From assembly GCA_051883415.1 (NCBI GenBank), contig JBJETR010000042.1, positions 1 through 43,527 of the forward strand: 43,527 nucleotides of DNA. Reading direction: 5' to 3'. A program made the translations under genes and the position numbers. The DNA comes from HGM11368 sp051883415 (GTDB lineage: Bacteria > Bacillota > Clostridia > Christensenellales > UBA3700). Below are positions 34,802-40,648 of the stretch, in pieces. Under the pieces are notes generated by a model, which saw only the letters and a list, made by a program, of their open reading frames with translations, made no database searches and was not told the DNA's origin. Each line of letters begins with the position of its first letter. Positions within the stretch are counted from its first letter, which is position 1.

Positions 34802-35473
34802 ATGATTATTTATCATGGCTCAAAAGATATTATTGAAAAACCAGAATTTGGAAAAGGCAATAAAAAGAATGATTATGGGTTAGGATTTTACTGTACTGAA
34901 AATGTTGAACTTGCAAAAGAATGGGCATGTTCTAACAACGAAATAAACGGGTATGCTAATCAATACGAGATTGATTTAAGTCATTATAAGGTTTTAGATT
35001 TAAGAGAAAAAAAATATACTATCCTTAATTGGATGGCGCTTTTATTGAAGTTTAGAACGTTTGACGTTAATAGCCCTATTGCCGTACAAGCAAAGCAATA
35101 TATATTAGAAAACTTTTACGTTGATGTGGAAGAATACGACGTAATTATAGGTTATCGTGCTGATGACTCTTATTTTAGTTTTGCAAAAGACTTTATAAAT
35201 AATACTATTTCAGTTGAACAACTTGCCGAAGCTATGCGTCTTGGCGAATTGGGCATTCAAATAGTGTTGAAATCTAAAAAGGCGTTTGATACGGTAAAAT
35301 ATATAAGTAATGAATTAGCCGAATGTAAGGAATATTACGTTAAGCGTGTTAGCCGTGATAAAAAAGCAAGAGAAACTTATTTAGGCGAGTATAAACAAAA
35401 CTTAGGTTTTGAAGGTTTATTTGTAATGGATATTATTAGGAAGGGGCTTAAAAATGGCGATAAAATCTTATGA
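34802..35473 (+). CDS. DUF3990 protein, ADP-ribosyltransferase-like
   Basis: A 223-aa cytoplasmic protein. The start MIIYHGS and the segment DYGLGFYCTENVELAKEWA are hallmarks of DUF3990, a family placed with ADP-ribosyltransferase-like folds: H-G in the first strand and G.GFY.T in the second resemble the NAD-binding H and Y positions. It overlaps the following XRE gene by 20 bases. This layout, with an autoregulatory-looking promoter, resembles type II toxin-antitoxin pairs of the RES/Xre kind. Toxicity is inferred. A/T-rich codon use differs from the neighbouring core genes, pointing to transfer. Confidence 0.75.
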   Translation: MIIYHGSKDIIEKPEFGKGNKKNDYGLGFYCTENVELAKEWACSNNEINGYANQYEIDLSHYKVLDLREKKYTILNWMALLLKFRTFDVNSPIAVQAKQYILENFYVDVEEYDVIIGYRADDSYFSFAKDFINNTISVEQLAEAMRLGELGIQIVLKSKKAFDTVKYISNELAECKEYYVKRVSRDKKARETYLGEYKQNLGFEGLFVMDIIRKGLKNGDKIL

Positions 35474-36092
35474 CGTTAGATATTTAGATAGCGTTGCTAC
35501 AAATATCGGTACAATGTTTGAATATGCAGTAGCCTGTGGCTATGAGCCAAAAGTATATTGGAATATGTTTGCTTCTTCCGAAGTGGCAAAACAAATAGAA
35601 AAAGGAAATCCAAGATTTTTAGTTGGGTATTCTGCAATAGATTTGTTAAACCACGTTGTAAATACAACTGCATCAAACGGAAGATTGCTTGCGCCAAAGC
35701 CGTTTTTTAGTCGTTCTAAATTTTATTGGGCAGGTTGGGCGTTAGCGCAATATCAAAATTATAAAGCAACGTCTTTCTTTAACATAAGCAAAGCGTTCCC
35801 TATTGAAAAGGTATTAGCTTTATACGATACTCTTCACGAAGCAGATATTACAAAATTCTTCTCAGTTGCAGACGAATATATTGATGCTCATAGAGAAGAA
35901 ACAAATCTTAAAAGAATTCGTACTGCGGCAGGATTATCGCAAAAACAACTTGCAGAAAAAGCAGAAGTATCAATTCGTAATATACAAATGTACGAACAAC
36001 GCCACAATGACATTAACAAGGCACAAGCAGATATACTATTCAGATTATCTAAAACGCTAGGATGTAATATAGAAGATTTGTTTGAAGAATAA
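35454..36092 (+). CDS. XRE-family regulator paired with DUF3990 (putative antitoxin)
   Basis: A 212-aa protein. Residues 1-145 form an unrecognised helical domain, possibly the part that contacts the DUF3990 protein. Residues about 148-210 are a clear XRE helix-turn-helix (LKRIRTAAGLSQKQLAEKA followed by VSIRNIQMYEQR). It overlaps the DUF3990 gene by 20 bases with GGAAGG upstream, so the two are co-translated. Likely represses its own promoter through the CATTTTAATGAT sites. Confidence 0.75.
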   Translation: MAIKSYDVRYLDSVATNIGTMFEYAVACGYEPKVYWNMFASSEVAKQIEKGNPRFLVGYSAIDLLNHVVNTTASNGRLLAPKPFFSRSKFYWAGWALAQYQNYKATSFFNISKAFPIEKVLALYDTLHEADITKFFSVADEYIDAHREETNLKRIRTAAGLSQKQLAEKAEVSIRNIQMYEQRHNDINKAQADILFRLSKTLGCNIEDLFEE

Positions 36093-36125
36093 AAACTTTC
36101 AAAATAAAAACGAAGGCTCACGCAA

Positions 36126-36239
36126 GAGCCTGAATTGAAGACCACTACCAACGGCACCACTGTGCGTGCGTTCAACGTGACTGCAAACAACAGGGGCGAT
36201 GATGAGAGAACAAGTATCTTGACGATAGTGACATTTGTT
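36126..36239 (+). pseudogene. ssb: Fragment of a single-stranded DNA-binding protein gene
   Basis: The frame from 36126 reads EPELKTTTNGTTVRAFNVTA and goes on to TSILTIVTF. SSB proteins have at this point DPELRYTPNGTAV.TF.LAVNR...DFINIVVW. The fragment covers roughly SSB residues 14-50 and has no start codon. It continues in frame directly into a thiT-tail copy (next entry), so it is a recombination scar and not a gene. Confidence 0.6.
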
Positions 36240-36244
36240 ATTGT

Positions 36245-36302
36245 GGCAAACACCTTGCCTGAGCTCTATAAGGCTCAAGATAGCGTAGCCACCGAGGCTT
36301 AA
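36245..36302 (+). pseudogene. Duplicated 3' end of thiT
   Basis: 29 bases at 36245-36273 match 34428-34456 inside thiT with two differences, and the encoded peptide ANTLPELYK matches ANTLPKLYK. The frame ends in TAA at 36300. A further 14-base match after the stop (36334-36347 versus 34571-34584) shows that the downstream flank was copied too. Confidence 0.75.
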
Positions 36303-36355
36303 TCAAATTATCTAAGCATAATTACGGATTTAACAAGACCGACTGCACTTTGATG

Positions 36356-36493
36356 TGAACCCAAAAGTTTGGACAAAAAACCATTATATTATTTGAGATT
36401 GAGTTCGGTATTGTACCGGACTCATTTTCATTTTGGTGATATTCTTTCATTGTTGTAATAGTATATGTATTCTTTTAATTTGTCAATGAATTG
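36356..36493 (-). mobile_element. Remnant of an IS3-family insertion sequence (3' end)
   Basis: On the minus strand two frames carry the typical end of an IS3-family OrfB: QFIDKLKEYIYYYNNERI, then after a short gap and frameshift MSPVQYRTQSQII with a stop at 36384. The terminal sequence TGAACCCAAAAGTTTGGACA at 36356-36375 is the expected IS3-type end (it reads ...CA on the minus strand). All of the element upstream of these last ~45 codons is missing. Confidence 0.75.
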
Positions 36494-36705
36494 ATAAGCA
36501 GCCCTAACATACACTCTTTTAATAAAAGGATAGCTTTTCTTAAGTTCGGTAACAACTTCCCACGAGAATTTGTCAAACTTACTATTGCTTCCAAAAAGAA
36601 CGTTGTAACCCCTTTATTTATAAGTGTTACTAATGTTTTCTTTAATAAAAATATTAGTTTGTCAGATTTTTCAAAATTTCTATGACCTACAAAACAAACT
36701 CGCAT
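36494..36705 (-). pseudogene. Frameshifted, truncated SLOG-like ('GHR') gene
   Basis: ATG 36705 follows GAGGAGCT and a consensus promoter. The first ~38 residues (MRVCFVGHRNFEKSDK onward to GVTTFF) and, after a one-base frameshift in an A5 tract (plus strand 36593-36597), the segment VLFGSNSKFDKFSWEVVTEL and then KKSYPFIKRVYVRA match a family of short Rossmann/SLOG-like proteins common in Clostridia (FIGHR...FLFGSRSEFD...VVTELKEKYPHIKR). The frame then passes directly into the IS3 remnant, so the C-terminus is lost. A sequencing error could explain the frameshift but not the truncation. Confidence 0.65.
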
Positions 36706-36716
36706 AGCTCCTCATA

Positions 36717-36852
36717 TTTCGTGGAATACCGTGAAACATTATAATCGAAATACTTGAACATGTCAATATCGTGGAATTACACGAGATGAATATTTTGATA
36801 ATTCATATAATAATTTCGTGGAACGGCGATAAGAAATTCCACGAAAGGTGTA
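36717..36852. promoter_or_regulatory. Divergent control region with a cluster of CGTGGAA operator motifs
   Basis: TTCGTGGAAT at 36717-36726, TCGTGGAATTACACGA at 36769-36784 (arms TCGTG/CACGA), TTTCGTGGAA at 36814-36823 and the inverse TTCCACGAAA at 36837-36846. The minus-strand promoter for the SLOG-like gene (TTGACA 36766-36761, 17 bases, TATAAT 36743-36738) lies between the first two sites. The plus-strand regulator gene starts right after the last one. Confidence 0.65.
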
Positions 36853-36854
36853 AT

Positions 36855-37088
36855 ATGAATATCAATGATGCAATAATAATGAGAATTGCTGAAATTTGTA
36901 AAGAAAAGAATATCAACGTGTGCGAAGCAACGCTAAACGGTGGCAAATCACCATCGGCAATTTATGACTTGATTAAGGGTAGAACAAAATGCTCCAAAGT
37001 ATCAACGATTAAAGCCTTTTGTCAGGGCGCAGGTATTACATTATCGGAATTTTTTGACAAAGATTATTTTAATGATTTTGAAGATTAA
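36855..37088 (+). CDS. Small XRE-family regulator (77 aa), second copy
   Basis: Helix-turn-helix protein starting MNINDAIIMRIAEICKEKN at 36855 after AAAGGTG. It is exactly as long as the regulator at 33024 and follows the same plan: IxxR/KI.E.CKE..I, then S.I..L..GR, then TI...C.G.GITL.EFFD and an acidic end. The two are paralogues. It faces away from the broken SLOG-like gene across a region rich in CGTGGAA motifs, which it probably binds. The longer frame from 36771 crosses these operators and is rejected. Confidence 0.75.
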   Translation: MNINDAIIMRIAEICKEKNINVCEATLNGGKSPSAIYDLIKGRTKCSKVSTIKAFCQGAGITLSEFFDKDYFNDFED

Positions 37089-37096
37089 CTAAAAAC

Positions 37097-37117
37097 ACGG
37101 GTTCGCCCGTTTTTTTA
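37097..37117 (+). terminator. Intrinsic terminator of the second XRE gene
   Basis: ACGGG and CCCGT arms around a TTCG tetraloop, followed by seven T. Confidence 0.9.
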
Positions 37118-37195
37118 TACTCACTTGATTGAATAAGTTTATATTAAATTTATTTTATCTTGTTCGGCTTAATAGACATTTTACCAAAATAATAC

Positions 37196-37224
37196 TTGCA
37201 GTTGCCTACACATAAATATATAAT
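37196..37224 (+). promoter_or_regulatory. Promoter of the degenerate ATPase/S41 operon (leaderless)
   Basis: TTGCAG (37196-37201), 17 bases and TATAAT (37219-37224). The ATG at 37231 is six bases later, without a ribosome binding site. Confidence 0.65.
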
Positions 37225-37230
37225 AAGTAT

Positions 37231-38121
37231 ATGGAAGATATTTTGTTGTCGTTGCGAGACGTAGATATGAACTATGCGGGTGGCTACGTAGGGCTGACGG
37301 GCGTAACAATGCAAGTGGTTCTTGGCACTATCACCGTAGTAGTGGGAGAGAGCGCCTCGGGCAAGAGCAATCTTGCACGTACGATATGCGGTTTGGAGCG
37401 ACCTAGCAATGGCACGATAACCATGTACGGACAAGATTTGACTGCTATGTCTTTGCAACGTCGCAACTTTGGTATGACCTTCGGTAGAGACTCTTATAGA
37501 CGCAAGTCTACGGTTAGAGCAAGTATAATCGAGCCTCTTATGCTTAGGGGGCAGACCATTGACGAGATAGACCAAGTAGCCGAGGTCACCGATATTGCAG
37601 GCTTACTCGATATGCCGATATCTTCGATAGACGATATCTCACTTGCCAAAGTGAGCGTGGCTAGGCTATTAGCCCCAAGTCGCACGTTATACGTGGCGGA
37701 CAATCCGCTCACGGTTTTAGGCGAGGATAGATACGAGTATTTGCAACGCATACGTCCCTTGCTAGAGGGTAAAAGCGTGCTTTGGCTCACCGATGACCTT
37801 GCCGAAGCGACTATGCTATCCGAGCAAATCTACGTTATGGGTGGTTGCTCGATTGTAGATACTATCGTAGGCAATTCTTATCCAAGGCACGTAGCCACTG
37901 CGCTAATCAGAGGCGGAGAACCCGAGACGGCGATTTTGCGATATAGAGGCGGCGAGTGGCTTATTGATACGGATGACCAATTCTATCGTTGCGCTAAGCC
38001 GATAGACGATATATACCAAGATAAAAAAATTACGGCTATTAGATTGATAAACGGAGCGATTGACGTCAATAATTACTTTGACACGTCAAGTCAATACAAC
38101 GTAGCCGATAGAGGAGAATAA
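37231..38121 (+). CDS. Degenerate ABC-type ATPase, probably inactive
   Basis: A 296-aa protein with the ABC ATPase layout. Walker A is intact (GESASGKSN, residues 39-47), but the other catalytic elements have changed. The Q-loop region reads FGMTFGRD without Gln. The LSGGQ signature is replaced by SLAKV before the conserved VARLL. Walker B reads LYVADNP, with Asn in place of the catalytic Glu. The H-loop His is Asp (WLTDD). The last ~90 residues resemble the accessory domain of sugar-type importers. It may bind but should not hydrolyse ATP normally. Its stop overlaps the ATG of a membrane-anchored S41 protease, and no permease is nearby. Confidence 0.75.
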   Translation: MEDILLSLRDVDMNYAGGYVGLTGVTMQVVLGTITVVVGESASGKSNLARTICGLERPSNGTITMYGQDLTAMSLQRRNFGMTFGRDSYRRKSTVRASIIEPLMLRGQTIDEIDQVAEVTDIAGLLDMPISSIDDISLAKVSVARLLAPSRTLYVADNPLTVLGEDRYEYLQRIRPLLEGKSVLWLTDDLAEATMLSEQIYVMGGCSIVDTIVGNSYPRHVATALIRGGEPETAILRYRGGEWLIDTDDQFYRCAKPIDDIYQDKKITAIRLINGAIDVNNYFDTSSQYNVADRGE

Positions 38122-39554
38122 TGGACGATATTTTTCAAGAGTTTCCGGAGGAACAGAATCAACAACCTTTGATGATGCCTAGGCAAGAGCAACCCGAGCC
38201 TAAGCCAAAGAAGAAGCTAGTCAAGCCTATTTTGTTTAGCGTTTTGGTGATAATGCTCGCAGTTGCCATGTTTGTCAGTGGCGTATTTTACGCTAGTTCT
38301 ATGGGCATAAACGGCGATATGCCTATGCTCATTCAAGCTTACAAGCTGCTAGACAAATACTACTACAAGGACATATCCTGGTCGGAGTTCCAAGAGATAG
38401 CCACTCAAGCAATGACGGGTAGCGTCGACAACTTTACGGGCATAGTAGAGGCAACTCCGCAAGAGAGCGGACCGTCCATGGGGTTCAACGTCAATACCGA
38501 CTTGTACAACAGGCATTATATCAGTTTCGTTATCCCTGATTCTCCCGCATCCAAAGCCTTTGCTTACCAAAAGGTTGATAGAATTACCGAGTCAAATATT
38601 ACTCCGTTGACGGAGAGCGACAACGTAAGGATTGAGATAGGAGACAGACTCTACGCCCTCAATCTTGACGGACAAGGTTGGACTCGTGTAGAGAATATGT
38701 CTTACGGCAACCTTAGAGCCTTGCTTGCTACAGCTCAGAGCACTGTAGTCGGTGTGAGAATTGTCAAGACCGACGTCGAATATTGTTACGACTATATGAT
38801 TGTCAAAGACAATATTGCAACCAAATACGCTTACTACTATTCTTGCGAAGAGATAGACGGAATAGTTGACGCCGAAGCCGGAAAAAACGCGGGGCTTATC
38901 AAGCTTGTTGAGTTTAGCGAAAGCGCTTGTCTCGACTTCTACAACTGTGTTCAAGAGTTCCGTCAAGATCCCGCTCATCCTAACAAACTCATACTTGACT
39001 TGCGTGGCAACGGTGGCGGAGATGCCGAAATTCTCGGCTTTATCGCCAAGTTCCTTGTCAAAAACGAGGGTAGCGGAGAGCTTCCGTTGCTCATGCTCAA
39101 CTCTAACACGGGCAACGGTAAATTTGAAGAAACTTACTATAGCACTTTGTCGCAATACGGCTATGACGGACAAACGCTCAACGCAGTATATCTCGGCAAG
39201 AGTATCGAGGACTTTGAGGTGGTCGTACTGTGCAACAACGGCTCGGCATCGAGTTCCGAGGCACTCATAGGTGCTTTGCAATACTACAACGGCGCAACAA
39301 TCGTAGGCAGCACTACCTACGGCAAGGGCGTAGCGCAAAAGGTATTCCCACTCAGCGGAGGCAAATACTACCTCTATATCACCAACGGCTACTACTACGT
39401 GCCAACCAACGACGACAACGGCAATTTGCAATGGACCAAGTGCATTCACGGCGTAGGATTTACCCCGGAGGGCGACAACTATATCACGCTCCCTGCCGAC
39501 GAGTACAAGGATGATCCATACGTAGATAGGGCTTTGGCAGTGCTTAAAGGTTAA
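38121..39554 (+). CDS. Membrane-anchored S41 family (CtpA/Tsp-like) serine protease
   Basis: A 477-aa protein: a Pro/Glu/Gln-rich cytoplasmic start, one membrane anchor (about residues 37-58), a PDZ-like region (about 100-200) with unusual sequence, and an S41 protease domain with LILDLRGNGGGDAE. The catalytic Ser377 lies in NNGSASSSEA and Lys402 in TYGKG, with the same 25-residue spacing as in Tsp. It acts outside the membrane on unknown proteins. Its ATG shares a base with the stop of the degenerate ATPase, so the two are translationally coupled. It ends before a terminator. Confidence 0.9.
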   Translation: MDDIFQEFPEEQNQQPLMMPRQEQPEPKPKKKLVKPILFSVLVIMLAVAMFVSGVFYASSMGINGDMPMLIQAYKLLDKYYYKDISWSEFQEIATQAMTGSVDNFTGIVEATPQESGPSMGFNVNTDLYNRHYISFVIPDSPASKAFAYQKVDRITESNITPLTESDNVRIEIGDRLYALNLDGQGWTRVENMSYGNLRALLATAQSTVVGVRIVKTDVEYCYDYMIVKDNIATKYAYYYSCEEIDGIVDAEAGKNAGLIKLVEFSESACLDFYNCVQEFRQDPAHPNKLILDLRGNGGGDAEILGFIAKFLVKNEGSGELPLLMLNSNTGNGKFEETYYSTLSQYGYDGQTLNAVYLGKSIEDFEVVVLCNNGSASSSEALIGALQYYNGATIVGSTTYGKGVAQKVFPLSGGKYYLYITNGYYYVPTNDDNGNLQWTKCIHGVGFTPEGDNYITLPADEYKDDPYVDRALAVLKG

Positions 39555-39575
39555 CAATCATCGTAATAGAGCAAA

Positions 39576-39612
39576 AGGCAACTTTTCTTAATTGAGAAGT
39601 TGCCTATTTGTT
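39576..39612 (+). terminator. Terminator of the S41 gene
   Basis: AGGCAACTT and AAGTTGCCT arms, with T-rich sequence (ATTTGTTT) following. Confidence 0.7.
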
Positions 39613-39711
39613 TATCTATGCTATTTTTGCGCTATTTGATGATTGTGGCTTTTTATCATTGCACCCTGAACATTAGCAATCTCAATTCGTATGTCATTGC
39701 AGTAATATCTA

Positions 39712-39754
39712 TGTCATTCCGAGCCTTACTTGTAAGGCGAGGGAATCTCTTGCC
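39712..39754. repeat. Dispersed repeat family 1, copy A
   Basis: Starts TGTCATTCCGAG, contains the small palindrome CCTTACTTGTAAGG, and ends GGGAATCTC. The same layout (TGTCATTGCGA, palindrome, GGCAATCTC) is seen at 40491. Such GTCATT...AATCT elements are common intergenic repeats in many bacteria. The stretch 39555-40038 (484 bases) holds otherwise only the S41 terminator, repeat family 2 and the next gene's promoter and leader. Confidence 0.6.
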
Positions 39755-39756
39755 AT

Positions 39757-39813
39757 AAAAAGCCGTCCCTGTGTAAGGGAAGGGGGACCACCGATAGGTG
39801 GTGGAAGGGTTGT
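39757..39813. repeat. Dispersed repeat family 2, copy A
   Basis: About 57 bases starting AAAAGCCGTCCCTGTGTAAG, with an inner hairpin (CCACC...GGTGG) and ending GGAAGGGTTGT. It matches 40538-40590 except in the hairpin loop. Confidence 0.85.
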
Positions 39814-39863
39814 CATAAAATTATTTTGCAGTACGACTAAACCTTACGCAAGCGAAAAATGTC

Positions 39864-40038
39864 TTGACAAAGAGCCTAAGCTATTATATATTATAATCAA
39901 TCATGTATGAGGACTTGTTCTCGTGCAAGATACTACTATCATTCTGAATCAACGTTAGTTCGGCGAGTAAGAGCAACAATAATATACGATTGTATTCTCC
40001 GTTCGCCTTGGCGTGCGGAGATTTTATTTGGAGGGATT
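39864..40038 (+). promoter_or_regulatory. Promoter and ~140-base leader of the hydrogenase-regulator gene
   Basis: TTGACA (39864-39869), 17 bases and TATATT (39887-39892); a second TATAAT overlaps at 39892. The leader is unusually long and has a hairpin near its end (CTCCG and CGGAG arms, about 39996-40020) before the ribosome binding site TTGGAGGG. It matches no riboswitch class that I recognise. Confidence 0.5.
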
Positions 40039-40290
40039 ATGCAAAGAATAGGAGTCATCGGCATTGTACTTCAAGCCGACAAAGAACAAGCCAAAAAGGT
40101 ACAAGACCTACTCAGTCAATATGCCGATATCATCGTCGGCAGAATGGGCGTGCCTATCAAGGAACACGGCGTCAACACGATAAGCGTCATCGTCAAGGGT
40201 AGCAATGAGGATATATCGGCACTTAGCGGTAAACTCGGCAAACTTGACGGGGTAAACGTTAAGTCGGCGATTACGTCTGTAGAAATTTGA
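40039..40290 (+). CDS. TM1266-family iron-only hydrogenase system regulator
   Basis: An 83-aa ACT-like/ferredoxin-fold protein. It begins RIGVIGIVLQ and contains YADIIVGRMGVP and INTISVIVKG-like strands (here VNTISVIVKG), ending in VKSAITSVEI; this is the pattern of the TM1266 family that accompanies [FeFe]-hydrogenase maturation genes. None of those genes lies in this window. The start at 40039 is chosen for GGAGGG just before it; the longer frame from 39907 lacks a site and adds an unrelated, repeat-like stretch. Confidence 0.85.
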   Translation: MQRIGVIGIVLQADKEQAKKVQDLLSQYADIIVGRMGVPIKEHGVNTISVIVKGSNEDISALSGKLGKLDGVNVKSAITSVEI

Positions 40291-40295
40291 CGGTG

Positions 40296-40422
40296 CTCTC
40301 GCGGCGGATATGCGTCGCAATACTGTGTCGAGTATGTGGGTGCGTTCGGTCACATACGCATTAGTATGCTCCCTCACGCCGTCCTCACTCTCCTTGTCTT
40401 GCTCGCATCTCCACCGCGAGAG
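40296..40422. repeat. 127-base imperfect palindromic element
   Basis: The ends are inverted: CTCTCGCGGCGGATATGCG on the left and the complement of CTCTCGCGGTGGAGATGCG on the right (17 of 19 match). A central smaller hairpin reads CATAC and GTATG around GCATTA. It begins six bases after the hydrogenase-regulator stop codon. It could be a non-autonomous mobile element or a structured RNA tail. The stretch 40291-40648 (358 bases) holds only this and the repeats below. Confidence 0.55.
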
Positions 40423-40490
40423 TATTCGAGTAAGCAACTAATTACGGATTGAGACAAGATTATTCGCATCTCCACCGTCAAAGGGTTGTA

Positions 40491-40530
40491 TGTCATTGCG
40501 AAGCGTTTGCAAAACGCTGTGGCAATCTCA
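40491..40530. repeat. Dispersed repeat family 1, copy B
   Basis: TGTCATTGCGA, then the palindrome AGCGTTTGCAAAACGCT, then GTGGCAATCTCA; the same plan as 39712-39754. Confidence 0.6.
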
Positions 40531-40537
40531 ACCGATT

Positions 40538-40590
40538 AAAAGCCGTCCCTGTGTAAGGGAAGGGGGACCACGAAGTGGTGGAAGGGTTGT
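40538..40590. repeat. Dispersed repeat family 2, copy B
   Basis: Matches 39757-39813 over AAAAGCCGTCCCTGTGTAAG, the following GGAAGGGGGACCAC and the end GTGGTGGAAGGGTTGT, differing mainly in the length of the hairpin loop. In both places it lies a few bases after a family 1 copy. Confidence 0.85.
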
Positions 40591-40648
40591 AAAACTCGTA
40601 TATCCACCGTCAAAGTATATAAAAGAATAAAATTTTAGGAGAAAATAT

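Noticed and set aside
34428..36352. The thiT-tail repeats as attachment sites of an integrative element
   Set aside because: The copies differ at several positions, no integrase gene lies between them, and the right copy is fused to an ssb fragment, so old recombination debris is more likely.
36475..36705. The 76-residue minus-strand frame as an intact small gene
   Set aside because: Its second half only makes sense in another frame, where it continues the SLOG-like pattern, so it is a frameshifted pseudogene.
38592..39557. 321-residue minus-strand frame opposite the S41 protease
   Set aside because: It lies opposite a protein with intact catalytic motifs; no promoter, ribosome binding site or known domain was seen.
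39907..40038. Longer N-terminus of the hydrogenase regulator
   Set aside because: No ribosome binding site is present, the sequence is unlike the family, and GGAGGG lies directly before 40039.
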